Origin: Novosphingobium sp. Gsoil 351
GTDB lineage: Bacteria > Pseudomonadota > Alphaproteobacteria > Sphingomonadales > Sphingomonadaceae
Assembly: GCF_009707465.1 (NCBI RefSeq)
Contig: NZ_CP046120.1
Span: 558,001 to 622,000 of the forward strand
Length of the DNA stretch: 64,000 nt
Reading direction: 5' to 3'
A model generated the notes under the pieces. That model saw only the letters and a list, made by a program, of their open reading frames with translations, was not told the origin of the DNA and did not search any database. Below are positions 8,542 to 17,270 of the stretch, in pieces; position 1 is the stretch's first letter, and every line of letters begins with the position of its first letter. Position numbers and translations under genes: made by a program.

Positions 8542-9753
8542 ATGAACGCGACCCCCAACAGCTATCGCACCGGACCCGACGAGCGCGGCCATTTCGGCCA
8601 GTTCGGCGGACGCTACGTCGCCGAGACGCTGATGCCACTGGTGCTCGATCTTGACCGGCACTACCGCGCGGCCAAGGCCGATCCGGCGTTCCAGGCCGAG
8701 TTCGATGACCTGCTCGAACACTATGTCGGCCGCCCCAGCCCGCTCTATTTCGCGCCACGGCTGACCGAAGAGCTCGGGGGCGCGCAAGTGTGGTTCAAGC
8801 GCGACGAGCTCAACCATACCGGCGCGCACAAGATCAACAACTGCATCGGTCAGATCCTGCTTGCGATCCGCATGGGCAAGACCCGGATCATCGCCGAAAC
8901 CGGCGCGGGTCAGCACGGCGTCGCCACCGCCACCGTCTGCGCGCGGTTCGGGCTGCCCTGCGTGATCTTCATGGGCGCGACCGACGTCGCCCGCCAGCAG
9001 CCCAACGTGTTCCGGATGAAGCTGCTTGGCGCGGAGGTCGTCCCGGTCACGGCCGGCGCGGCGACGCTCAAGGACGCGATGAACGAGGCGCTGCGCGACT
9101 GGGTCGCCAACGTCCACGACACCTTCTACATCATCGGCACCGCCGCCGGCCCGCACCCCTACCCCGAGCTTGTCCGCGACTTCCAGAGCGTGATCGGCCG
9201 CGAAGCGCGCGAACAGATGCTGAAGCGCACCGGCCGCCTGCCCGACCTGCTCGTCGCGGCGATCGGCGGGGGGAGCAACGCGATCGGACTGTTCCATCCG
9301 TTCCTCGACGATGCCGACGTGAAGATGCTGGGCGTGGAAGCCGCCGGGCATGGTTTGGACAAGCTCCACGCCGCCAGCCTCGCCGGGGGCCGCCCGGGCA
9401 TCCTCCACGGCAACAAGACCTATCTTCTCCAGGACGACGACGGCCAAATCCTCGAAGGCCACTCGATCAGCGCGGGGCTCGACTATCCCGGCATCGGCCC
9501 CGAGCATTCGTGGCTCAAGGAGATCGGCCGGGTCGACTACACCAGCGTCACCGATGTCGAGGCGCTCGACGCGTTCCAGTTGCTCTGCCGCACCGAAGGC
9601 ATCATCCCCGCGCTGGAGCCCGCTCATGCGATCGCCGCGGTCGAGAAGGTCGCGCCGACGTTGGGGAAGGACGCGATTATTTTGGCGAACCTGTGCGGGC
9701 GCGGCGACAAGGACATCTTCTCGGTGGCGGAACACCTTGGGGTGAAGCTTTAA
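8542..9753 (+). CDS. trpB: Tryptophan synthase beta subunit
   Basis: TrpB, the PLP-dependent beta subunit that condenses indole with serine to give tryptophan; partner of TrpA in an alpha2-beta2 complex. The 403-residue sequence has the hallmark [17 protein letters not shown] near the N-terminus, the PLP lysine in [23 protein letters not shown], the phosphate-binding GGGSNAIG, and [12 protein letters not shown] near the C-terminus. ATG 8542 is chosen for the N-terminus [19 protein letters not shown]; a GTG four codons upstream is the alternative. Its TAA stop abuts the left repeat of the DUF559 cassette, so the usual trpB-trpA adjacency is broken. Confidence 0.98.
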   Translation: MNATPNSYRTGPDERGHFGQFGGRYVAETLMPLVLDLDRHYRAAKADPAFQAEFDDLLEHYVGRPSPLYFAPRLTEELGGAQVWFKRDELNHTGAHKINNCIGQILLAIRMGKTRIIAETGAGQHGVATATVCARFGLPCVIFMGATDVARQQPNVFRMKLLGAEVVPVTAGAATLKDAMNEALRDWVANVHDTFYIIGTAAGPHPYPELVRDFQSVIGREAREQMLKRTGRLPDLLVAAIGGGSNAIGLFHPFLDDADVKMLGVEAAGHGLDKLHAASLAGGRPGILHGNKTYLLQDDDGQILEGHSISAGLDYPGIGPEHSWLKEIGRVDYTSVTDVEALDAFQLLCRTEGIIPALEPAHAIAAVEKVAPTLGKDAIILANLCGRGDKDIFSVAEHLGVKL

Positions 9754-9791
9754 AGCCCTCTCCCCTTCAGGGGAGAGGGTCGGGAGAGGGG
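9754..9791. repeat. Left terminal inverted repeat of the DUF559 cassette
   Basis: A hairpin of 9756-9765 with 9770-9779 (10 perfect base pairs, loop TTCA) is followed by a G-rich tail to 9791. It starts immediately after the trpB TAA and ends one base before the DUF559 ATG at 9793. The G-rich tail (GGGAGAGGGG) doubles as a plausible Shine-Dalgarno sequence for the endonuclease gene. Confidence 0.9.
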
Positions 9792-9792
9792 A

Positions 9793-10182
9793 ATGCGTGA
9801 CCTCGAGCTAACGAAGCGCGCCCGCGACATGCGGAAGGAGATGACCGAGCCGGAACGGCGGCTATGGCTCCAACTTCGAGCCAAGCGCTTCGAATCGGTG
9901 AAATTCCGCCGCCAGAAAATCATTCAGGATGAGAACCATCGCTACATCGCTGACTTCGCCGCGAACGACCCCAAGCTGGTGATCGAACTGGACGGGGACA
10001 GCCACGACGGACAACTGTCCTACGATGCGCTCAGGACGCAATTCATGGAAAGTCGCGGTTACATGGTCGTTCGATTTCTGAATTCCGACATCATCTCGAA
10101 TATGGAAGGGGTGCTGGCAAAGATCGCTTTGGTGATCGACGACCTTCGCTTGCGGCCCCCTCTCCCAACCCTCTCCCCCTGA
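9793..10182 (+). CDS. DUF559 endonuclease-fold protein (Vsr-like)
   Basis: A 129-residue protein of the DUF559 family (PF04480), related to the very-short-patch-repair (Vsr) endonuclease fold. Visible family features are the N-terminal ARDMRKEMTEPERRLWLQLR, the block FRRQKIIQDENHRYIADFAA, the metal-site-like VIELDGDSHDGQLSYDALRT with conserved Glu, Asp and His, and GYMVVRFLNSDI followed by NMEGVL. Catalysis has been inferred for the family from fold, not from this sequence. The last eleven residues (RLRPPLPTLSP) are encoded by the right inverted repeat, and the TGA stop lies in the loop of that repeat's hairpin. The gene starts straight after the left repeat, sits in the trp operon orientation and is probably co-transcribed with trp genes. 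Confidence 0.88.
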   Translation: MRDLELTKRARDMRKEMTEPERRLWLQLRAKRFESVKFRRQKIIQDENHRYIADFAANDPKLVIELDGDSHDGQLSYDALRTQFMESRGYMVVRFLNSDIISNMEGVLAKIALVIDDLRLRPPLPTLSP

Positions 10183-10195
10183 AGGGGAGAGGGCT
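10157..10195. repeat. Right terminal inverted repeat of the DUF559 cassette
   Basis: A C-rich tail (from 10157) is followed by a hairpin of 10169-10178 with 10184-10193 (10 bp, five-base loop 10179-10183). The DUF559 stop codon TGA occupies 10180-10182 inside this loop. The repeat ends two bases before the trpA GTG start at 10198. Confidence 0.9.
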
Positions 10196-10197
10196 TC

Positions 10198-10989
10198 GTG
10201 ATAACCCGCCTCGCCGCCGCCTTCGCCAAGCCGCACCCCGCGCTCGTCTGCTTCGTCACCGCGGGTGATGGCGACACCGCGGCGATCCTCGACGCGCTCG
10301 TCGCGGGCGGCGCGGACGTGATCGAGCTGGGGATGCCGTTCACCGATCCGATGGCCGATGGCCCGGCGATCCAGGCGGCGAACTTGCGCAGTCTTGCGCG
10401 CGGGACGACCACCGCCGACATCTTTGCCATCGCCGCGGGCTTTCGCCAGCGCCATGCGCACGTTCCGCTGGTGCTGATGGGCTATGCCAACCCGATGACG
10501 ATCCGTGGGCCGGAATGGTTCGCCGCGGAGTGCGCCAGGGCCGGGGTCGACGGGGTGATCTGCGTCGACATTCCGCCCGAGGAAGACCCCGAACTCGGCC
10601 CCGCGCTGCGCGCGCACGCCATCGCCCCGATCCGCCTCGCCACACCCACCAGCGATGCCGCACGCCTGCCGACTATCCTCGATGGCTCCTCCGGGTTCGT
10701 CTATTACGTCTCGGTCGCCGGGATCACCGGGCTGCAACAGGCCGCGCAATCGAGCATCGACGAAGCTGTCGCCCGGCTCAAGGCCGCGACCGATCTGCCT
10801 ATCGCGGTCGGCTTCGGCGTCCGCACGCCCCAGCAGGCCGCCGCCATCGCCCGGGTCGCCGATGGGGTGGTGGTCGGCTCGGCGATCGTCGAACTGATCG
10901 GCGAACATGGCGGCGAGGCACCCGAAATGGTCCGCGAATACGTGGCGACGCTGGCCGAGGCGGTGCACGGCTCCCGTCAGCCGCATTGA
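10198..10989 (+). CDS. trpA: Tryptophan synthase alpha subunit
   Basis: TrpA cleaves indole-3-glycerol phosphate to indole and glyceraldehyde 3-phosphate and channels indole to TrpB. The 263-residue TIM barrel shows ALVCFVTAGDGD with the early loop, the catalytic Glu in VIELGMPFTDPMADGPAIQ, the Asp-containing GVDGVICVDIPPEED, GFVYYVSVAGITG and VGFGVRTPQQA, ending VVGSAIVELIGEHG. The start is a GTG two bases after the right cassette repeat (V-I-T-R-L-A). No ATG or obvious Shine-Dalgarno sequence is left, since the region just upstream is the repeat hairpin, so translation may be weak or depend on coupling. The G-rich 3' arm GGGGAGAGGG could serve as ribosome-binding site. Confidence 0.96.
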   Translation: MITRLAAAFAKPHPALVCFVTAGDGDTAAILDALVAGGADVIELGMPFTDPMADGPAIQAANLRSLARGTTTADIFAIAAGFRQRHAHVPLVLMGYANPMTIRGPEWFAAECARAGVDGVICVDIPPEEDPELGPALRAHAIAPIRLATPTSDAARLPTILDGSSGFVYYVSVAGITGLQQAAQSSIDEAVARLKAATDLPIAVGFGVRTPQQAAAIARVADGVVVGSAIVELIGEHGGEAPEMVREYVATLAEAVHGSRQPH

Positions 10990-11241
10990 GGCCCGGACCG
11001 CCATACGGACCGGCGCGCGCATCGTCTTCCCCGGCGACAGGATCCGTTTTCCTACCCCGGCCCACTTGTGCCAAGGAGCGCGAATGACGTCGCTGTGGCC
11101 CATCCTCCTGCATTTTTCCCGCTGCCAGCGCGGTAGAGGACTTTTTTCACTCAGGACTGTGGTCCAAGTGGTCCAAGACCTCCGAAGCCGCGAGCTGGCC
11201 GGGGGGTTGGGCGCGGCTCAAAGGTCGACTAGAGGATCACG

Positions 11242-12096
11242 ATGAGCTGGCTTACCCGCGTCCGCAACGCGCTCCCCTTCGCGCCCAAGCGCGAGACTCC
11301 CGATAACCTGTGGACCAAGTGCCCGGGCTGCGAGGAGATGCTGTTCACCAAGGAATACGAGGAGAACCTCTCGGTCTGCCCGCGCTGCGAGCATCATGGG
11401 CGGATCGGCGCCGACGAGCGGCTGGGGCAACTGCTCGATGCCGGATTCGAGGTTCTGCCCGCGCCGAAGGTCAAGGAAGATCCGCTCAAGTTCCGTGATA
11501 GCAAGAAGTATCCCGATCGGCTCAAGGCCGCCCGCGCGGCCAACCCGCACGCCGACGCGCTGACCAACGCGGCAGGTACCATCGAGGGCCAGCCGGTGGT
11601 GGTCGGAGTGCAGGAATTCGCCTTCATGGGTGGATCGATGGGCATGGCGGTCGGCAGCGCCTTCGTCGCCGGGGTCCAGCGCGCGGTGGCGGATCACTGT
11701 CCTTACGTTGCGGTCACCGCGGCGGGCGGCGCGCGGATGCAGGAGGGCATCCTCAGCCTGATGCAGATGCCGCGCACCACCGCCGCGCTGCAATTGCTCA
11801 AGGCCGCGGGGCTACCCTATATCGTCGTGCTGACCGATCCGACCACGGGCGGAGTCACCGCCAGCTATGCGATGCTCGGTGACGTCCACATCGCCGAACC
11901 GGGCGCGCTGATCGGGTTCGCCGGACAGCGGGTGATCCAGGAGACGATCAGGGAGAAGCTGCCCGAAGGCTTCCAGCGCGCGGAGTATCTCCACGCGCAC
12001 GGGATGGTCGATATGGTGGTGGCGCGTAAGGACTTGCGCGAAACGCTGGCGATGCTGCTCGGCTATTTGGCACCGGCGACGAAAGCCGCCGCCTGA
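11242..12096 (+). CDS. accD: Acetyl-CoA carboxylase carboxyltransferase subunit beta
   Basis: AccD, the beta subunit of the carboxyltransferase that moves the carboxyl group from biotin to acetyl-CoA in the first committed step of fatty acid synthesis; works with AccA in an alpha2-beta2 complex. The 284-residue protein has the N-terminal four-cysteine zinc ribbon (CPGCEEM at about 27-33 and CPRCEHHG at about 46-53), then the crotonase-like core with [27 protein letters not shown] and [16 protein letters not shown] 11242 follows AGAGGA. The accD-folC order downstream of trpA is common in alphaproteobacteria. Confidence 0.97.
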   Translation: MSWLTRVRNALPFAPKRETPDNLWTKCPGCEEMLFTKEYEENLSVCPRCEHHGRIGADERLGQLLDAGFEVLPAPKVKEDPLKFRDSKKYPDRLKAARAANPHADALTNAAGTIEGQPVVVGVQEFAFMGGSMGMAVGSAFVAGVQRAVADHCPYVAVTAAGGARMQEGILSLMQMPRTTAALQLLKAAGLPYIVVLTDPTTGGVTASYAMLGDVHIAEPGALIGFAGQRVIQETIREKLPEGFQRAEYLHAHGMVDMVVARKDLRETLAMLLGYLAPATKAAA

Positions 12097-12103
12097 GCGC
12101 TCG

Positions 12104-13402
12104 GTGAAGGACTTCGCCACCTCCTCCGATCCCGCAGTCCAGCATCAACTCGACCGGCTCGCCGCGCTCTCGCTGCCGCAGGGTCGGTTCGAGCTGGAGA
12201 CGATCCGCGCGCTGTGCGCCCGGCTCGGCAACCCCGAACGCCACCTGCCCCCGGTCTTCCATGTCGCTGGAACCAACGGCAAGGGCTCGACCTGCGCGTA
12301 CCTGCGCGCAATCCTCGAAGCGCAAGGCTGCACCGTCCACGCCGCGACCAAACCGCACCTGGTGCGCTACAACGAACGAATCCGCATCGCGGGCAAGCTG
12401 GTCAGCGATGCCGAACTCGCCGCGTTGCTCGCCGAAGTGCTCGATGCGGGCGAGGACCTGTCGCCAAGCTTTTTCGAAGTGACCACCGCCGCCACCTTTC
12501 TCGCCTTCGCCCGCCACCCGGCCGACGCTTGCGTGATCGAGGTAGGCCTGGGCGGACGGTTCGATGCGACCAACATACTGGAGGGTCAGGCGGTGTGCGG
12601 AATCGCGTCGCTGGGGATCGACCACGAAGCGTTCCTGCTAGCCCCCGAAGCGGCCGTGCCGGCCGAGCCGCTCAGCCGGATAGGCTTCGAAAAGGCCGGC
12701 ATTGCGCGAGCGGGAGTGCCGCTGGTGACGCAGACCTATCCGCTCCAGGTCACCCGCACGATCATTGAACACGCGATGATCGTCGGCGCGAGGACCGCAA
12801 TCCGCGACCTCGACTGGTTCGCCGAGATCGGCGAGCGGATCGCCTATCGCGATGCCCACGGCGAGCTCGTCCTGCCGCTCCCGGAAATGCCCGGCAGACA
12901 TCAGGCCGACAACGCCGCGCTGGCCGTGGCGATGCTGCGGCATCAGGAGAGCGTCACGGCATCTCCCGAAGCGATGGCGGAGGGCATCCGCGTGGCCCGC
13001 TGGCCCGCGCGGCTGCAACTGCTCGGCGCAGGCCCGCTCACCGCGCTGGCGCCCGGCCGCCGGGTGTGGCTCGATGGCGGCCACAATCGCGACGCGGGCG
13101 AAGCGTTGGCACGATTCTTCCGCCCGGCCGGCAAGGTCCACCTGATCATCGGGATGCTGGCCAGCAAGGCACCCGCGGCGATCGTCGGTCCGCTCGAAGC
13201 CTCGCTCGCGAGCCTGACCGTGGTGCCGATACCCCGCAGCGAGACGCATCCGTCCGCAGCGTTCGGACCCGATGCGTCACCTGCCGCTGACGTCGCCAGC
13301 GCTCTGGCCGCCCTGCCCGGCGACGGCCGCGACGTGCTGATCACGGGTTCGCTCTACCTTGCCGGCGAAGTCCTGCGCCTCAACCAGGAGGAGCCGGATT
13401 GA
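12104..13402 (+). CDS. folC: Bifunctional folylpolyglutamate synthase / dihydrofolate synthase
   Basis: FolC adds glutamate to dihydropteroate and extends folate polyglutamates in the cytosol, using ATP. The 432-residue Mur-ligase-type protein shows the P-loop VAGTNGKGSTCAYLR, KPHLVRYNERIRI, VIEVGLGGRFDATN, and SLGIDHEAFL; the C-terminal ligase domain carries WLDGGHNRDAGEAL and LIIGMLASKAP. The start is a GTG eight bases after accD, at 12104; this gives the expected N-terminus with HQLDRLAALSLPQGRFELE. The 3' end overlaps the convergent AmpG-like gene by 23 bases. Confidence 0.95.
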   Translation: MKDFATSSDPAVQHQLDRLAALSLPQGRFELETIRALCARLGNPERHLPPVFHVAGTNGKGSTCAYLRAILEAQGCTVHAATKPHLVRYNERIRIAGKLVSDAELAALLAEVLDAGEDLSPSFFEVTTAATFLAFARHPADACVIEVGLGGRFDATNILEGQAVCGIASLGIDHEAFLLAPEAAVPAEPLSRIGFEKAGIARAGVPLVTQTYPLQVTRTIIEHAMIVGARTAIRDLDWFAEIGERIAYRDAHGELVLPLPEMPGRHQADNAALAVAMLRHQESVTASPEAMAEGIRVARWPARLQLLGAGPLTALAPGRRVWLDGGHNRDAGEALARFFRPAGKVHLIIGMLASKAPAAIVGPLEASLASLTVVPIPRSETHPSAAFGPDASPAADVASALAALPGDGRDVLITGSLYLAGEVLRLNQEEPD

Positions 13403-15092
13403 CCTTCGCCTGGCGGCTCACCCGGACCCATTCGAGCAGCACGAACAGCACCGCCGCCAGCCCCGCCGCGGCGGTCCAGCGGAACACCGTGGCGTAGCCA
13501 TACTGGTCGAACGCCTCGCCGGCGATACCCCGGCCGAGCGAGCCGATCAGGAAGGTCAGCGACGAAAGGAGCGCATATTGCACCGCAGTATAGTTCTTGC
13601 TGACGATGCCAGAGAGATAGGCGACAAACGCCGCACCGGCGATGCCCGTCGAGATGTTCTCGAAGCTGATCGCGAGCAGCAGCCGGATCATCCTTGGGTC
13701 GAAACCGAACAGCCCGAACAACCATTTGAGACCGATCGCGGCGCCGACGGCGTCGATATTGGCCGCGCCCTCGGCAAGGTCGGCGTAGACGAAATTGCCC
13801 AGCACCGGCAGGATCGCGCCGATCAGGATCGTCGGCATCCGCCCCAGGCGGAGGAACATGTAGCCGCCCAGACTGATCCCGATCATGGTCATGAAGATGC
13901 CGAAGACCTTGGACGCAAAAGCGACCTCGTCCTTTGTGTATTTGAGCTCCTCGAGATAGAACGGGAAAGCGAAGCTGCCCCAGATGTTGTAGCACAAGGT
14001 GTAGGTGAGGATCATGCCGAGAACGATCAGCACCCCCCAGCCGAGCCGCGCCGACAGTTCCGCAAGCGGCGAGACCAGCGCGACATAGAGGTGGTTGGCG
14101 GCGGTGCGCGCCGGCGAAACGTGGGTGTCGGGCTCGGCCAGGACCGCGTCGCCGCGCTTCATCAGCCAGTTCGTCCCCGCCGAGACGAGCAGCGGCACTG
14201 CAACCGTCGCGGCGATGATCCACGGGCCATAAGCCTTGGTGAAATCGCCTACCGAGGGATGCGTTTCACCCGGCGCCAGCGGGGCAAGCATTCCGACCAT
14301 GAAATGGCCGATCGTGTAGAGCGCCCAAGCCCAGCTTACCCCGACCACGGCAAGCGCCATCGCCCGGTAACGCGGCACCAGCGCGCCTGGTTCGGCAAGC
14401 GCCTTGTGCAGCGTTTCACGCTCGGGCCGATCGGTATCGGGTGCGCGCAGCGTCACCAGGATCAGCAGCGCGACCAGCCCGCCCATCAGCAGATAGACCA
14501 TCGCCCAGCTCATCCGGGCCGCCAGCACCAGCGCCAGCGCCCCGCCCACGATCGAGGCGATCCGATAGCCGAACTGATAGATCGCCGAGAGCAGTTCTAC
14601 AGGCGTGTCCGCGTCGGCGACGTCGATCCGCCAGGCATCGACCGCCACATCCTGCGTCGCCGAGGCCAGCGCGGCGGCGAAGGCGAATATAGCGAACGTG
14701 CCGATGTCGGTCGCCGGATTGGTCGCGGCGAGTCCGCCAAAGGCCAGCAGCATCGCCAGCTGGCAGAGAAATATCCAGCTTTTGCGCCGTCCCAGCCGGT
14801 CGAGCAGCGGCAGGTGGAACCGGTCGACCAGCGGCGACCAGAGGAACTTGAAGCTGTACGACAGCCCGATCCACGACAGCACGCCGATGGTGGCAAGGTT
14901 GACACCCACCTCACCCAGCCAGGCGTTGAGCGTACCGATCAGCAGCGCATAAGGAAGCCCCGAAGAGAACCCGAAACCGAGCATCGTCGCCGATTTGCGC
15001 GATTGCAACGCCAGCTTGAACAGCCGCCAGCCCTTGGGCCGCGGCGGCTGGGCTGCGGGAGTGACGCTGGCTGCGTCGGAGCTACTGGCCAT
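13380..15092 (-). CDS. ampG: AmpG-family muropeptide permease-like MFS transporter
   Basis: A 570-residue inner-membrane transporter of the AmpG subgroup of the major facilitator superfamily, which imports GlcNAc-anhydroMurNAc peptides for cell-wall recycling. The N-terminus has the AmpG signature GFSSGLPYALLIGTLNAWL and GVLSWIGLSYSFKFLWSPLVDR, with LGRRKSWIF in the loop after helix 2, and SATQDVAVDAWRID. At least twelve hydrophobic segments are visible. It is longer than E. coli AmpG (about 490), mainly in the middle loop. The start at 15092 is preceded by AAGAGGGAAG. It is divergent from the Rieske gene and convergent with folC. The substrate is inferred from family only. Confidence 0.85.
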   Translation of the reverse strand: MASSSDAASVTPAAQPPRPKGWRLFKLALQSRKSATMLGFGFSSGLPYALLIGTLNAWLGEVGVNLATIGVLSWIGLSYSFKFLWSPLVDRFHLPLLDRLGRRKSWIFLCQLAMLLAFGGLAATNPATDIGTFAIFAFAAALASATQDVAVDAWRIDVADADTPVELLSAIYQFGYRIASIVGGALALVLAARMSWAMVYLLMGGLVALLILVTLRAPDTDRPERETLHKALAEPGALVPRYRAMALAVVGVSWAWALYTIGHFMVGMLAPLAPGETHPSVGDFTKAYGPWIIAATVAVPLLVSAGTNWLMKRGDAVLAEPDTHVSPARTAANHLYVALVSPLAELSARLGWGVLIVLGMILTYTLCYNIWGSFAFPFYLEELKYTKDEVAFASKVFGIFMTMIGISLGGYMFLRLGRMPTILIGAILPVLGNFVYADLAEGAANIDAVGAAIGLKWLFGLFGFDPRMIRLLLAISFENISTGIAGAAFVAYLSGIVSKNYTAVQYALLSSLTFLIGSLGRGIAGEAFDQYGYATVFRWTAAAGLAAVLFVLLEWVRVSRQAKVNPAPPG

Positions 15093-15156
15093 GATCGCTT
15101 CCCTCTTGACCCATTTTGCGCGACACTAGCCGCGATTTTCCCGATGGATAGTGCCG

Positions 15157-16311
15157 ATGGCTGACTCCACGCTGACCGTGCCTCACTTGCGCCCGACCGA
15201 CGGCCAGCTCGCGCTCGCCCGCCTGATAGCCGACGGGTGCCCACGCGAGACGCGGGGCGTCACTCACGTTCCCGCCGCGGCCTACACCGACCCGGCGTGG
15301 TTCGCGCGCGAGAAGGCGGCGCTGTTCGATCGGCTGCCGCAGGTGCTCGCCCCCTCGGCGCTGCTACCCGGTCCGAACATGGCGGTGCCGCACGACCAGA
15401 CCGGACGCCCGCTTTTGCTGACGCGTGACGGCGAAGGCCGCGCGCACGTGTTCATGAACGTCTGCCGTCACCGGGCCACGCGTCTGGTCGAGGGCCAGGA
15501 TATCGCCTGCGCCAAGCGACTGGTCTGCCCGTACCACGCCTGGACCTACAAGCTCGACGGCAAGCTGCTGGCGCTGCCGCGGCCGGAGACGTTTCCAGGG
15601 CTGGACAAGGCGGAGATGGGCCTGGTCGAATTGCCGAGCCTCGAAGCCGGCGGGTTGATTTGGTTTGCGCCGCAGGACACCGATTTCGCCGACGCCGCCA
15701 CCATCAGCGCCGATTTCGCCGCGTTCGGGATGGCGGACCAGTTCCTGTTCGCGCGCAAGGTCCACGATGTGGCGGGCAACTGGAAGCTGATCATGGACGC
15801 GTTCCTCGAAAGCTACCACGTCACCCGGCTCCACGCCGGAACGATCGGGCCATTCTTCAAGGACGGGATCACCAGCGGCGACGCGGTCGGCCCGCATCAA
15901 CGCTCTGCGGTGGGTAGGGCGGCAGAGCTGGAAGGCGTCGATCTGACCGACTGGGCCCAGCTGCGCCGCTATGTGACGTTCGCATACCAGCTGTTTCCCG
16001 CCACGGTCGTGGTAGTCAGCCCCGATTACGTCAACATCATGACGCTGATGCCGCAGAGCCACGAGCGCACGCTGGTCGAGGATTTCATGCTGATCCCCGA
16101 GGCTCCCGCGACGGATAAGGCGCGCGATCACTGGCAGCGCAGTTGGGACCTGCTCGACGGCGGGGTGTTCGCCGCAGAGGACTTTCGCGCCGCCGCGCTC
16201 GGCCAGCAGGGGTTGGCGAGCGGTGCGATCGCGGAATTGACGCTGGGCACGCTCGAGGGCGGGATCAGCCGGTTTCATGAAGTGCTGGTCGAGCAGTTGG
16301 GGAATCACTGA
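15157..16311 (+). CDS. Rieske non-haem iron oxygenase alpha-subunit-like protein
   Basis: A 384-residue aromatic-ring-hydroxylating dioxygenase alpha-subunit-type protein. The N-terminal Rieske [2Fe-2S] centre is seen as [11 protein letters not shown] then [12 protein letters not shown] (Cys-x-His, Cys-x2-His). The C-terminal catalytic domain contains [16 protein letters not shown], where the two histidines and a later aspartate bind mononuclear iron. No beta subunit, ferredoxin or reductase gene is adjacent, so the electron partners must be elsewhere; the protein may belong to the single-subunit group acting on small or quaternary-ammonium substrates. Substrate is unknown. The start at ATG 15157 is preferred to the GTG two codons upstream. 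Confidence 0.88.
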   Translation: MADSTLTVPHLRPTDGQLALARLIADGCPRETRGVTHVPAAAYTDPAWFAREKAALFDRLPQVLAPSALLPGPNMAVPHDQTGRPLLLTRDGEGRAHVFMNVCRHRATRLVEGQDIACAKRLVCPYHAWTYKLDGKLLALPRPETFPGLDKAEMGLVELPSLEAGGLIWFAPQDTDFADAATISADFAAFGMADQFLFARKVHDVAGNWKLIMDAFLESYHVTRLHAGTIGPFFKDGITSGDAVGPHQRSAVGRAAELEGVDLTDWAQLRRYVTFAYQLFPATVVVVSPDYVNIMTLMPQSHERTLVEDFMLIPEAPATDKARDHWQRSWDLLDGGVFAAEDFRAAALGQQGLASGAIAELTLGTLEGGISRFHEVLVEQLGNH

Positions 16312-16331
16312 GTTCGGCCTAAAGGGCACGG

Positions 16332-17270
16332 ATGTCCCCCACCCCCGAACCTCGTCCCGGCGATCGCATCGCCAAGCTTCTCGCCCGCGCGGGTGTCGCC
16401 AGTCGGCGCGAGATCGAGCGGATGATCGCCGAAGGGCGCATCGCGCTCGACGGCAAGGTGCTGGAGACCCCGGCGACGATCCTCGCCAGCCTCAAGGGCG
16501 TTACCGTGGACGGCAACCCTGTCGCCGCCGCCGAACCTGCCCGGCTGTTCGCGTTCCACAAGCCCTCCGGCCTGATCACCGCCGAGCGAGACCCGGCGGG
16601 GCGACCGACCATCTACACCGCGCTGCGCAACGCGATGCCCGCCGGATCGCCCCGAGTGATGCCGGTCGGACGGCTCGACTTCAACACCGAAGGCCTGCTG
16701 CTGCTGACCAACGATGGCGGGCTGAAACGTGCGCTCGAACTGCCCGCCACCGGGGTGGCGCGAACTTATCGCGCGCGGGTGTTCGGCACCGTCACCCAGT
16801 CGATGCTCGACGATCTGATCGCCGGCGTGACGATCGAAGGCGTGCGTTACGGCAAGATCGAGGCCGATCTCGAGCGCGGCGCTGGGCTCAACCGGTGGAT
16901 TGTGCTGACCCTGACCGAAGGCAAGAATCGCGAGGTGCGGCGCGTTCTCGAATTTCTCGGTCTTCAGGTCAGCCGCCTGATCCGCATCGGTTACGGCCCG
17001 TTCCATCTCGGCGACCTGCCGCGCGGGACCGCGGTCGAGCTGCTGAGCAAGGACGTCGAGAATCTGGCCAAAAGCATAGGGGTGGAAATCATCACCGGTC
17101 CGGCAAGAACGCCGCCGGTCAAAGCGCCACCGGCCAAAGCGGCAAAGCCCGAGGCGAAGACCGGCGCGCCCAAGCCCGATCAGCGGCCTTGGCGATCTCG
17201 CCGCACGCCTCCCAAACAAACCGCCGGCAAGGCCACCGCACGACCCCCGCGCAAGCCCCGCGCGAAATGA
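16332..17270 (+). CDS. rluB: 23S rRNA pseudouridine synthase, RluB/RsuA family
   Basis: A 312-residue pseudouridine synthase of the RsuA/RluB/E/F family, which modifies a uridine in rRNA (position 2605 of 23S rRNA for RluB). An S4 RNA-binding domain comes first (RIAKLLARAGVASRREIERM, about residues 12-31), followed by the catalytic domain with the aspartate in VGRLDFNTEGLLLLTNDG. The C-terminal tail (from about residue 250) is long, basic and Ala/Pro/Lys-rich, as in many alphaproteobacterial RluB proteins. The stop overlaps the rsmD start (ATGA). RluB is preferred over RsuA because of the basic tail and the S4 spacing. Confidence 0.9.
   Translation: MSPTPEPRPGDRIAKLLARAGVASRREIERMIAEGRIALDGKVLETPATILASLKGVTVDGNPVAAAEPARLFAFHKPSGLITAERDPAGRPTIYTALRNAMPAGSPRVMPVGRLDFNTEGLLLLTNDGGLKRALELPATGVARTYRARVFGTVTQSMLDDLIAGVTIEGVRYGKIEADLERGAGLNRWIVLTLTEGKNREVRRVLEFLGLQVSRLIRIGYGPFHLGDLPRGTAVELLSKDVENLAKSIGVEIITGPARTPPVKAPPAKAAKPEAKTGAPKPDQRPWRSRRTPPKQTAGKATARPPRKPRAK

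Larger units (their letters stand above)
9754..10195 (+). mobile_element. 442-bp DUF559 cassette with terminal inverted repeats inside the trp operon
   Basis: The segment between the trpB stop and the trpA start consists of a left repeat (9754-9791), a 129-residue endonuclease-fold gene, and a right repeat (10157-10195). The reverse complement of the left repeat equals the right repeat except for one G/A change and one extra C, so the cassette has near-perfect 38/39-bp inverted ends. Each end is itself a 10-bp hairpin (CCCTCTCCCC with GGGGAGAGGG) plus a C- or G-rich tail, with the hairpin outermost. I found no target-site duplication and no transposase. Calling it mobile is an inference from structure and placement. 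Confidence 0.6.

Noticed and set aside
13359..15164. 601-codon plus-strand frame opposite the AmpG-like gene
   Set aside because: Shadow of a real gene: composition is Arg/Gln/Asp/His-rich, no domain, while the minus strand gives a clear transporter.
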